Source: Cylindrodendrum hubeiense (taxonomy: Eukaryota > Ascomycota > Sordariomycetes > Hypocreales > Nectriaceae). From it: DNA of 64,000 nucleotides. How positions within the stretch are numbered: position 1 is the stretch's first letter; each line of letters begins with the position of its first letter. The translations under genes were made by a program, and so were the position numbers. Where the stretch lies: the NCBI GenBank assembly GCA_014621425.1, contig JAANBB010000011.1:1-64000 (forward strand). Direction: 5' to 3'. The notes under the pieces are model-generated. The model was not told the DNA's origin. It did no database searches and saw only the letters and a program-made list of their open reading frames with translations. Positions 1 through 9,426 of this stretch are shown here, in pieces.

Positions 1-1335
1 CAGGCAATGGACTCGCCAACGGACTAAACAACGTACCTGGCAATGGACTCGCCAACGGATTAAACAATGTACCAGGCAATGGACTCGGCAATGGACTAGG
101 TAATGGACTCGACAACGGACTCGACAACGGACTCGGCAACGGACTCGGCAATGGACTAGGCAACTCTTTCTGCAGCATCAATGTGGCAATTATCGTCTCG
201 TTGGGGAAAGATCCTAGCGCATCTTCGTTTTGCGCACAATACCTTCCATCCCCACCAAAAGGTGACCCGGTGACAAAGACCAGAATCGTGACGCAAAAGG
301 TCACAAACATCGAGGAGGTCACAAAGACCGATTATGAGGTACAAATTTTTAACCCTGTTGATAGATTATTGCTTATTTTCGCTACAATTCCAGATAGTGA
401 CGAGCACCGTGACTTCGACAACCTCGACCACTACCCTCACCTGCCTCAATAGCGCTTACACCGCTGAGCCGCCAAGTGTAGTCGCTGATAAACGCGATTA
501 TTTACAACGGCCTTCAAGCATCCCGAAGAACTGGGGGCCAGCCCTCATCATTCAGGCATGTGTCTGCTTGTCGCTTGGATCTGGCCACAGCAAGATTCGA
601 CGTCCAATTGTGAAAGTGTGAGTAAAGTGCTGGAAAGGAAGACGAAGCTGAAGATTTCTAATATATATCTATAGCACGAAGACAGCCGTTGTTACGGTGC
701 AAAATACTCATACCAAGATAGTACCCGCCACGTCCACCATGACAGTCACGAAGTATGCTGTGGCGACGACAGTCGGCTCAAGTGGCATCACCTATCGCAA
801 ATACGAACATACGTTTAGCGGGTCTGTGGCAGAAACCGGGTTCACATCATCATTCTTCAAGGGTAAAGTCCCGGAATTTCGTGGAGTATTGCAGTCCCTC
901 ACCTTTTCCTCATTAAATTGGCCCAACGGCGGTGCTGCTCTCACACTGGCCGATAGAGATTCAAGTTTTGACTCAGGCTACTCTGCGCTACTTTTCAATG
1001 GCTTCTTCCTCGCAAAAGAGACAGGAAAATACACATTCTCGAGTTCGGGCAGTAAAAACGACAACTGGGGCTACCTCTGGGTAGGCGATGTGGCATATAG
1101 CGATTATAATGACGACAACACGGCTTATGAGTCAATCTGGACAGGAGCAGGTCATTTTGATGGTTCCTACTCTGTGGATTTGAACAAAGGAGATGCCATT
1201 CCTCTCACATGGCTGTGGGCAAATGGTGGTGGGCCTGGGCAGAGCGACTTTTCTGTTACAACGCCAAGCGGAGAAACTATCAGTGATACTACTGGCTACT
1301 TTGTTCAGGCTTGCAGCTCGAACATTTTCGAGTGA
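1..1335 (+). CDS. GLEYA-domain adhesin-like cell-surface protein (5' end cut by window edge)
   Basis: Probable cell-wall or secreted adhesin-like protein. Exons read <1-338, 394-617 and 675-1335; introns are 339-393 (GTACAA...CAG) and 618-674 (GTGAGT...TAG), and both junctions keep frame. The visible N-terminal part is a Gly-Asn-Gly-Leu repeat (see repeat entry). It is followed by a Thr/Val-rich linker with TVTS/TKT motifs, typical of fungal surface proteins. The last ~190 residues match the GLEYA/PA14-like lectin fold: a KETGKYTF strand, then the W-G-Y-L-W-V-G stretch and a Trp/Gly-rich end (TWLWANGGGPG). GLEYA domains in yeast flocculins bind sugars; the ligand here is unknown. The start codon and any signal peptide lie outside the window. 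The family call rests on motif recognition only. Confidence 0.8.
3..165 (+). repeat. 12-bp coding minisatellite encoding GNGL units
   Basis: The unit GGCAATGGACTC and close variants repeats in frame as Gly-Asn-Gly-Leu, Ala-Asn-Gly-Leu or Asp-Asn-Gly-Leu. The first 72 bases form two 36-bp higher-order units (GNGL-ANGL-NNVP). Variation is mostly at third codon positions, so the protein repeat is conserved better than the DNA. The repeat continues past the left edge. It is coding sequence, not a CRISPR array. Confidence 0.9.
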
Positions 1336-1344
1336 ATCTCCTAG

Positions 1345-1745
1345 TGTGTTGGGTGGAGATGGTCCACTGGCCTGGGATGACGCGTGAGCTCAAGGGGCTA
1401 CTATGGGTTTGAGGCACTACCGGACTCTCTTTTGCAACGGGACATCGTCGTGGAATTTTACAGCATAATATATACCTACAGTCTTTTTACAACCTTTTTA
1501 GGCTCAGCCTAGCTGAAGCGATAGTCCTTAATTCTCAACAGATTTCTCCCATTCTTTCATGACTTATTTTCTTAATATATGAGCACATACTATACGCATT
1601 CGGATTGTTATTTACTTGTGTGTTGGTGTGATTGTGGCTCTACTACCTGGATTTTGGTCGAGATCAATCCAACCCTAAAGCTGGCAAAGTTGCGGCTGGT
1701 TGGTTTTGCTCGGTGAGCTTTGGAGCATCTCACTAGCTTTTACCT
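1345..1745 (+). repeat. Copy A of a diverged ~400-bp duplicated block
   Basis: Starting about 10 bp after the GLEYA stop codon, this block aligns collinearly with 24458-24860. Shared words include TGTTGGGTGGA, CGTGAGCTCAAGG, TACGCATTC, CCCTAAAGCT and TGGTTGGTTTTG, with substitutions and small indels between them. I see no ORF and no obvious terminal repeats, so it may be an old segmental duplicate or a remnant of a dispersed element. Confidence 0.75.
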
Positions 1746-2297
1746 AAGCTTTGAGCCACCAATGACGTAACAAATGATCGTTGACCCGAAGCGCGTTCCC
1801 CAGCGTGGCTTGCTTACCCGAGCGTATTTGAATGGATCTTAGTGGTGCAGTACTGATGTGTCAGACACTCGGGAAAAGCAAGGTGATGGTTGTGCGACCT
1901 TGAGTTGACGGAGCAAATCTGATGAATCCATGAGTTAAAGATATTTTAAGAAAGATGAATTAACCCTGTTTCCCTTCCCTGTACCAATACGTGTGCGGTG
2001 GTGACTTATGGGTAGAACAACTAATCTGAGCAGTAGATGAATAGACATTTTCCTGAATGGGCGAACTCTTTCAGAACTGATGTCTTGAAATATCATCAGC
2101 TACAGCACGCTAGCAGTGAATTCTCTCCTGAAGCTTATATAAGCACAGGTCATTATTGGTGCCCGCGACGCCACGAAATTGATTCATAATAAATTCAACG
2201 CGACTGGTGGCCTTCAACAATTTCTACTTCAGCTTTTTCATCGACGAGACTGCCTCTCCGCCCCGATTGCTTGATAGGCGCGATCCCGCATTGCAAA
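1746..2297. other. Intergenic region upstream of the P450 gene
   Basis: No supported gene. It holds the promoter of the P450 gene, including a TATA-like TATATAAG at 2136-2143, about 155 bp before the chosen ATG. Confidence 0.6.
2136..2143 (+). promoter_or_regulatory. TATA-like box of the P450 gene
   Basis: TATATAAG lies 155 bp upstream of the ATG at 2298, in the right orientation. Placed by sequence match only. Confidence 0.45.
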
Positions 2298-3971
2298 ATG
2301 GGAAACTTAATTCTCGAATGGAGCAGTCGTGCTTGGCAATTCGCTCCCGGGGGATTCACTCTTTTGGCCGTTTCCGCGTTGACGCTGGTTTTCCTCCTCC
2401 AAAGACTCGCCTTCCCAAAATTTGACCCCCGGGAGCCTCCAGTGCTGAGGCCTAAGATTCCTGTTATAGGCCACATAATCTCGATGATGAGAGAAAGAAC
2501 CGGCTTTTATCGCCGTTTGTACAGAGAAACCTCGCTGCCCATCTGTACACTGCCGATGCTGAATGGGAAGCTCTACGTCATCAATTCTCCCAGCCTGATA
2601 TCTTCCGCCATGCGAAGCAAAGACATTTCATTCGATCCATTCGCAGAAGAATTCACCGTCAACGGCGTTTGTATTCCCATTTTGAATCCTTGATAGGAGC
2701 CTTTGACTGATAAACGAAACCTACAGCTTGGGATCCCTGATGAACAGGCCCACAAATACATCCAGCCGGATACATGGGATAAATTCTTCGGTATAATTCA
2801 CGAATCATTGGTTGGAGACAATCTCAACAACATGGTGGCTACTGGTCTGAGCTGCTTTGCTTCTCAATTGAACGATATACCATCAACCAAAATACTCGAT
2901 GTTCCTGATTTATACATTTGGGTCCGTGATTTGATGTTTGGATCACTAACAAAGGCTCTGTATGGTAGCAGAGACCCAATGACGGTTGAAGGAATGCACA
3001 AAATCCAGTACGTGTTGAATACTTATGTTCTCCCTTATTTTGCACCAACTGATGCTCTCGGAACCAGGGAATTCGAAAGCCAGATCGTTATTTTGGCACT
3101 TAATCTTGCACCCAAGCTTCTAGCATCAAAGGCCCTTGCAGCTCGACAGCGGCTCTGGGAGATCATCCTGCCGTACTATGCCGCGCAGCACGACCAGAAA
3201 GAGGATGCATCGGCCCTTATCCGAGGCCGAGCTGGTTTGCAGCGTGGGCTGGACATTTCGGATGAAGGCATTTGCGCGCTGGAGCTAATACTCCCGTGGG
3301 CGGCCACTACCAACACGATTCCAACGACGTTTTGGATTATGGTCCAGACGCTGTCCCGACCCGAGTGGACTGGGCGAATTCGTCGAGAGATAGAGGCTAT
3401 TGCCGTTATCACTGACAACCACACTGCAAGCCGTATTGCAACTATCAACCTGCCGAGATTGCGAAAGGAATGCCCTGCTCTACTGGCATGCTTCCATGAA
3501 ACAAACCGCATATGCAATGATATCGTTGGAAACAGACGTGTGATACAAGACACAATATTGCAGGACCCCGTGGAAGGAAAGGAATACCTGCTCACAAAGG
3601 GAACCAACGTCCAATGGTCTTGTTCTGTGACACAGCTGGACGAAAAAGTCTGGGGTCCGGGATCCGAACATTTCGACCCTACCAAGTGGATCGACAATCT
3701 GTCCAAAGAGAGCTCCTACCGCAAGAGCATGATTCCATTTGGAGGCGGCAAAGTCTTATGTCCTGGGAGACATTTGGCTGAGGCGGAGATCTTGGGTTTC
3801 CTGAGTGGGGTGGTACTAGGGTTCGAGGTTGAAGGCGTACAGAGACCTGGTATGGAGGATCCACTGCCAGGGGGTGGGATGAAGAGACCTCTGTGGGGAG
3901 ATATACACCCAGGAGTTACCATCAGAAGGAGAGACGGTTGGGAGGATGTTAAATTACAGTTCGCAACCTAA
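2298..3971 (+). CDS. Cytochrome P450, CYP7/CYP8-like
   Basis: Heme-thiolate monooxygenase of 537 residues, exons 2298-2666 and 2727-3971 (60-bp intron, GTTTGT...CAG, phase 0). The ATG at 2298 is the first in the frame. An N-terminal hydrophobic segment (about residues 18-35) precedes the Pro-rich hinge PREPPVLRPKIPVIGH, so it should be anchored in the ER membrane. The ExxR helix is ETNR (381-384) and the heme loop is FGGGKVLCPGRH with Cys468. The I-helix reads AATTNTIPTTFW: it lacks the usual (A/G)Gx(D/E)T(T/S) proton-relay motif and instead resembles the ANTIP form of sterol 7-alpha-hydroxylases and prostacyclin synthase (CYP7/CYP8). Fungal members of this group are mostly uncharacterised; a sterol or oxylipin substrate is a guess. 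The next gene is on the same strand 384 bp downstream. Confidence 0.9.
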
Positions 3972-4354
3972 GATACACCATGAGACGCATGGGAAACCCG
4001 ACGAAGGATAGCAAAAATGTCTTGCTGTTCGTCTCGGTGTTCCCGACCAAACTGATTAGGGTTAATTAAATTAATTTTTTATTGACGCTTCTGAAAGTCA
4101 ATCTCATTCACGAATCAAGTACAAAGCCAAGTTCTGACCTTGAATTTGGTGATTCTTAATTGGCTAGTCTGAAGGCGGCGTGCCCGACATCGGATCGGCG
4201 AATAATTGGCCATGGCGAGCCCAGACCGCTTTTGTCATTCCCCACCACTTCCCCTTTTCATTATTGCGCCTTTTTCAAATAAATAGCCGAAGGCCTCATA
4301 TTACTACTTTCAAGTTGGAGTGGTTCCCGCCGGTTCCACGTTGGACATAGAAGA
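3972..4354. other. Intergenic region between P450 and PanK-like genes
   Basis: 3' flank of the P450 gene and promoter of the PanK-like gene. It includes an AT-rich TTAATTAAATTAA tract near 4062-4075. No gene seen. Confidence 0.5.
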
Positions 4355-5548
4355 ATGGACGAAAAGCCGGGCGCAATGGACGGTTCGCCTCTGAATGTCG
4401 GCCAAACCGAGCTGGCTAAATCAGCACCTGGCGTGACTCGCTTAGGCATTGATGTATGAATTCGGTCCATATCCTAATTGGCTAATGCATACCCTGACTT
4501 GGTTTAACAGATTGGCATATCGTCTATCAAGCTTGTCTGGCTTTCGCATGGCTCCACTCCCAACGATGCCGCTGCGCATCTCACCTTTGCAAGCTTCGAC
4601 TCGGCCCACGTTGATAAATGTCTCGCATTTATAAGGAACTTCGTCGAAACGCAGGATCGCCCTGACAACACCCAATCCGCACCGGTCGCTGTCGTGGTTA
4701 CTGGCAAGCGGGCTGTGGAGTTTCAGCCCAGACTCCATGACCTATCAGGCCTGAAGCTGCGTGTCGAGCATGAGTTCGACTGCCAAGCGACTGGTCAGTA
4801 TTTATTAGTTCTCCGGCTTTCCTTTAAATGCTAATTGATATCAGGTGTTGAATTTCTCATTACCCAAGTACCAAAGACAATATTTACGTACTCTGAAGAC
4901 ACCTTCAGGAATTATGCTCTGCCTCGGACGCCAACCTACCCCTACCTTTTGGCAAACGTAGGATCTGGCGTGTCCTTTCTCAAAATATCCGATAAGGACA
5001 CCTGTGAGCAGATTGGAGGAACACATCTGGGTGGTGGGACACTTACCGGCCTGCTGTCGGTTCTTACCAAGAGCCTCGGTATTGATGAAATGCTCGACCT
5101 TGCTGAGCGGGGAAATAACGGAAAGGTCGACAAGCTCATTGGAGATATTTACGGCACGGATTATAACGGAATCGGCATGAAGAAGACGGCGATTGCATCC
5201 TCATTTGGCAAGGTGTTCAGCATGCGAAGTGAGGAGGAAGCCAGAGGAGCCCAGTCCAACACCAACCCTGACCTGTCCATATCTGATGCCAATGACATCC
5301 CCGAGGCAGATGTCTGCCGTTCATTGGTCTTTGCCATCTTCAACAACATTGGCCAGCTCGCAAACCTCCACTCCGAGCTTCATAACATCACAAACGTCTA
5401 CTTTGCGGGGCCGTTTATTCGAGGACATAACCAGACCGTTCAGACGCTCCATATTGCTCTGAATTATTACTCAAAGGGGCAAAAGAGAGCCTACTTTGTC
5501 ACTCACGAAGACTCTCTTAGCGCGATAGGTGCATTTCTCAAAATCTAG
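4355..5548 (+). CDS. Divergent type II (eukaryotic) pantothenate kinase homologue
   Basis: Protein of 361 residues, exons 4355-4453, 4511-4793 and 4845-5548 (introns 57 and 51 bp; branch GCTAAT in the second). The fold signature is the eukaryotic PanK/Fumble family: LGIDIGISSIKL near residue 31, YPYLLANVGSGVSFLK, GGTHLGGGTLTG, GDIYGTDY, ASSFGKV, NNIGQLA, and the FIRGH / EDSLSAIGAFLK end. Active PanK phosphorylates pantothenate at the first step of CoA synthesis. The presumed catalytic Glu is kept (HEFDC, Glu121), but the Arg that precedes the GGT loop in active enzymes is Gln183, and the first glycine-rich loop is GIS instead of GGT. The protein is also slightly short. It may be an accessory paralogue with altered activity or a pseudoenzyme. 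It follows the P450 on the same strand. Confidence 0.88.
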
Positions 5549-6252
5549 CTCCAATGCCAGTCAAAAAATCATGTCTGGGACAATCGATTGAACTGGGTTT
5601 GAGATATTAGATTACTCTCCTGCATTGCTTAGAGGGGAGAGGAAAGGATGACACTACGAAAATTTCCATGTCCGACAACCGTTTACAGAACGGAGCATCA
5701 TGCCAGCGCATTGAAAAGTCTTATTCTCCAACTACTTGCTGGTGCCTGCTGTGGCTAACGATATGTACCGATATTGCGTATTGGACTAGATTATCTACTG
5801 TGGGTTTCTAGTTTTGTATACAATAGCCGTATCTATAGAGGAGTTTCCCAATTAAAGTCATTTAATCGAGACCTAAGTATTCGTTTCAGTTACAAAGTCA
5901 GATACCTCGTCCTGCGACTGCTTTAAGTTATCAGATAGGAGGGATGAGGGATGCAGTTGATGAAAATGGAAGCTCTTGGTTTCTCTCCTATATAGGATTC
6001 CTACAGCAAACTTCTTGCACTAACTAAGATAGATGAGAGGGTGCGATGCCGGTCCTTGAAGCCCTGCAATATTGGTCCCGGCGGTCTCCCGGGCCAGCCC
6101 CGGGTGGCTCGGAGGGTCAGGCTTGTCTGGGCCGGCCTCTCCACACCCGCTTTGACTTGCCAAACCTGAGAGTCCGATATGGGTCCATATCCTCTATTCC
6201 GTATGACAAACATGAATAGCAATTTTTACTGCATTTCAATGAAACGGGGCCC
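5549..6252. other. Convergent intergenic region
   Basis: Lies between the 3' ends of the PanK-like and RNase H genes. It contains a GC-rich stretch at 6060-6150 with CCCGGG palindromes. No gene is supported. Confidence 0.5.
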
Positions 6253-7074
6253 CTAGTCAGTAAACCTCAGCCCACAACTGACTGCCATACGGGCAAGTTC
6301 GTCAGCGTCCTGATTCTCCTCACGTGGAACTAGCCAAAAGTCTACATGAACGCCCAAATCTTTGAGCACTTCAACAGCAAAGATCATTTCTTCCCAGAGG
6401 TCTTTGTTCTTTACAGGCGTATTCTTAGACGTAAGCCAGCCATTCTGCACCCACTTATGAACGGCGCTTGTCATGGAATTGACAATGTATGCCGAGTCCG
6501 ACTTGATGACTAGATGTTTTATTCGGCAGAGTCTTGGGCAGTTGCCAGGCACGTCGCACGGCCATTGTCCTCCCTCGGTTGCAAATCTCTTGGCACTTTT
6601 GAGACCGGCGATGGCGGCGTGCAGCTCAGCCCGTTGGCTCGTGTGTTGGTAGATAGGGTGATCGGGGACTTCGAACCCAAGATTTTGTTGCCTATCCTCA
6701 TCATTGATTCCTCGGGGTCCGAACCAAACGCCACATCCTGAGGCGACTGCCTTATTCGAGCCGTTGCCAGGACAGGCTCCATCAACAGCGACAATCATCG
6801 AATCGAGATGACATGAATAACGGCCGCATGGACATGCTTCTGGTGAAGACCAGGGGCATCGGAGGTGGACAAAGCTATCAATGCCGATCACCTCGAGGTT
6901 GTCAGTATTGCCGCCATCGACATAATATTCCACGGGTGGGAAGCGCTGGTGCGGTTCGGTATTTTCCGGTGCGCCTGCACGATGATGATCGTGCTTGTCA
7001 TGCGTTATTTCCTCCAAATTATCAAGCTGCCCATCTCCATAAGGACCAGATGACAATGACATGGCAGAGTGCAT
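6253..7074 (-). CDS. RNase H-domain protein (RNase HI type)
   Basis: Single-exon gene of 273 residues; the first in-frame ATG is at 7074 and a second at 7062. The RNase HI core is clear: VAVDGACPGNG (first Asp), QRAELHAAI (Glu), IKSDSAYIVN (second Asp), WVQNGW, and NQDADELAR (last Asp), so the four acidic metal ligands are present. This enzyme type removes RNA from RNA-DNA hybrids. Before the core is a Cys/His-rich piece (RCPWSSPEACPCGRYSCH) that could bind a metal, and the first ~90 residues are polar and probably disordered. No reverse transcriptase or integrase sequence flanks it, so it is not a retroelement remnant. Many ascomycetes carry several such stand-alone RNase H proteins. Confidence 0.85.
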   Translation of the reverse strand: MHSAMSLSSGPYGDGQLDNLEEITHDKHDHHRAGAPENTEPHQRFPPVEYYVDGGNTDNLEVIGIDSFVHLRCPWSSPEACPCGRYSCHLDSMIVAVDGACPGNGSNKAVASGCGVWFGPRGINDEDRQQNLGFEVPDHPIYQHTSQRAELHAAIAGLKSAKRFATEGGQWPCDVPGNCPRLCRIKHLVIKSDSAYIVNSMTSAVHKWVQNGWLTSKNTPVKNKDLWEEMIFAVEVLKDLGVHVDFWLVPREENQDADELARMAVSCGLRFTD

Positions 7075-7734
7075 GTAAAATAGAAAGATGTACAATTGGA
7101 TGTATTGGCATCTGTGGTGTAGATTACAGATTACGTCGGGCTGACCAGTGCCGCAGCCTTTATTTCGGCCATTGCAGCCAGAAGGCGGTGAGGCATGGCA
7201 GATATGGTGCCATCATATTCTGACCAATTACACGATAAGGAATGTATCACAACGCTTATTGGATCTCGGGGATGCAAAGCATCTGTTGCATCCAGAAGGA
7301 ATGAGTGTGCATGAGATGTATTGGCATTGATGCTCTTGATTAACGACAGATTGAATATATCTGACAAATGGTAGCAACCAGTAACGCTCAAAACATGGGA
7401 CTGGCCTGCTGACATCTTTCACAAGGCACCCCCAATTTCCGGCTATCTTCACTGCAACCGTGACAGCCTCGCCACCACCTGCCAAGCCACATAGTGGTTC
7501 TGGCCAATCATCTGCTCCATGTAATTGATAGACTGGAGACAGAACGTCAAGGTGTGTGCATTTGTGAGCGGCTGGGCGAGCTTCGACAAGACCCTACGGC
7601 CCTGCAAACTGGTGATATTCAATTCATGCTTAATTTGGACAAATCAAATCTTTAAATACTATCTTTAATAAAGAATGACTCAATTCAGCTCTTTAGTCAA
7701 CCCGAGAAAGCAAATATTGTATAATTACCGGCAC
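7075..7734. other. Intergenic region upstream of the RNase H gene
   Basis: Promoter of the RNase H gene and 3' flank of the dehydrogenase gene. Short open stretches here lack homology I recognise. No gene called. Confidence 0.5.
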
Positions 7735-8941
7735 CTAGTATTGCCGGGATTTATGAATAACGTTTATCAAAGCCTCCGCCGTACTCAACTTCTCCAAATT
7801 CTTTTCCAATATGTCCATTACTCTGTACCAATAGTCATTCGATCTCCAACTGACATGAGGTGTAATAAATACATTGGGAGCGTCCCAGAGAGGATGAGTT
7901 TCTGGAAGAGGCTCTGGATTCGTCACATCCAGCGCCGCGCCTCGAATTTTCCCAGCTTCCAAGGCTTCAACCAAAGCATCTGTTTGAATCAGCGGCCCTC
8001 GCGCAATGTTTGACACGAAGGTTTTCCGGGGTGATAACAAATCAAACTGCTCTGGGCCTAATAGACCCTCGGTCTCACTAGTCAGAGGCAAGGCAAGGAC
8101 CAAGATATCTAGATCTTGACTCAGGAAGTGATGGAGATCTTGCGTGGAAGCTCCATGAAACCATTTGGAAGGGATCAAGCCGTCTGCGTCTCCGGTCCCG
8201 GGGATACAATAGCTAATGTCCTTCCGAGAATCTGGTGTCGATCGCTCGCCGCGCGTGTAGGCGTAAATGTCCATTCCCATCGCTTGGGCAAGTCTAGCGC
8301 ACTGCCGGCCGATTGATCCATAGCCCAAAATTCCCCTATGATATTGTAAGTTAACATTTCCCTTGACCGGACGTCTGATATCATACATGCGTAGCCCGAT
8401 AGAATTTTCCACATCATTGAGCAAAGGCAGTGATTCCCAATGTCTTCGCTTTTGGTTCGCGGAAAATCTCGAAAAAGAATGCTGACTGGCAAGCCATGTC
8501 CCGATCACCCATTCTGCGATCTGAGGCCTTGGTTACGGTTAGCACTTGCCTGCAAGAACAGCTATGACGAAATTGGGACAAGACTTACGGCTGACAGCCG
8601 CTTGCTGAACAGAACGCCACATCAGGGCTGTTAAAAGCCTCGTTCTCCAACCACTTATCGGTCCCTGCCGTAGCTACCTGTACGAATCGGACATTGTACA
8701 TTAGAGTGGACGATGCGGGCATGAATGAGCAATACATGGTGACACCATCCCACATGTCAGCAGGCAAGTCTTCCGGGTTCAGATACCCGCCCTCTGCCTT
8801 GTTGCAGTTCGCCCATTGGATTTGGAAGCCTGGGAAACGCGTCTTTAAACGTGAGACCCACTCATCTTTCGGCGGGACGGGCAGAAAGATGAGAAGTTTG
8901 TCTCGACTCAAATCGTCGACTGTTGCTAAGACTTCGTCCAT
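7735..8941 (-). CDS. D-isomer-specific 2-hydroxyacid dehydrogenase
   Basis: NAD(P)-dependent oxidoreductase of 364 residues. Exons on the minus strand are 8941-8589, 8527-8387 and 8335-7735. Intron 1 (8588-8528) uses an AAG acceptor; this choice restores SGCQPPQIAEWV, where the family has the same spacing before IAEW. Intron 2 (8386-8336, 51 nt) is a multiple of three with no stop, but removing it gives the expected SIGLRMGILGYGSIGRQ. The Rossmann motif is GYGSIG. The catalytic Arg/Glu/His triad is seen in NIARGP, NPEPLP and TPHVSW. The family reduces 2-keto acids such as glyoxylate or hydroxypyruvate; the substrate here is not predictable. Cytosolic: no targeting sequence is visible. Confidence 0.9.
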
Positions 8942-9426
8942 TGTCAGTCAGAAACTTTTGTTGTGTTGTTCGGAAAGCTGGTAAGGAGTACATTTGGAAT
9001 AATGGGCATTTTTATACAAATAATGAGCTTTTTCGCTCGATGACATTGGGGAATTTCTCATATTATTACGGCATTGTTCAAATATATTACTCTTAAAAAC
9101 ACCATCTGATCAAATTTAACAGCGCCTCGTCTATCAGTGGGTTAAAACATCAATGCTCGGCTATCAGCCGCGATAAGAAGAATGCTCGGCCAACGCTGAC
9201 AGGGAGTAAAGGTAGTATGCGGCCATGGGATCAGCCGACGGGCGGATCCTGGTTAACCCCATCCGGCTCACCAGATGACAGCGTCTCCACACAACAGATG
9301 ATTCGTGTATTGTAGCCGATGTCTCAAATGGTTGACAGATACGACATTTTATTTCCCCTGCGTTGTATGTCTGTTGATGAGGTAAAATTGAATTCATTGC
9401 TTACTGGACATCTATGGTCGGCCTCA
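8942..9426. other. Intergenic region between dehydrogenase promoter and NLR 3' end
   Basis: Promoter of the dehydrogenase and 3' flank of the NLR gene. A short word, AATGCTCGGC, occurs twice near 9151-9191. No gene seen. Confidence 0.45.

Noticed and set aside
3..165. CRISPR-like repeat array
   Set aside because: Units are directly adjacent 12-mers without spacers, lie in frame in a eukaryotic gene and encode GNGL.
6253..7074. RNase H as part of a retrotransposon
   Set aside because: No reverse transcriptase, integrase, LTR or target duplication nearby; the gene is a complete stand-alone protein.
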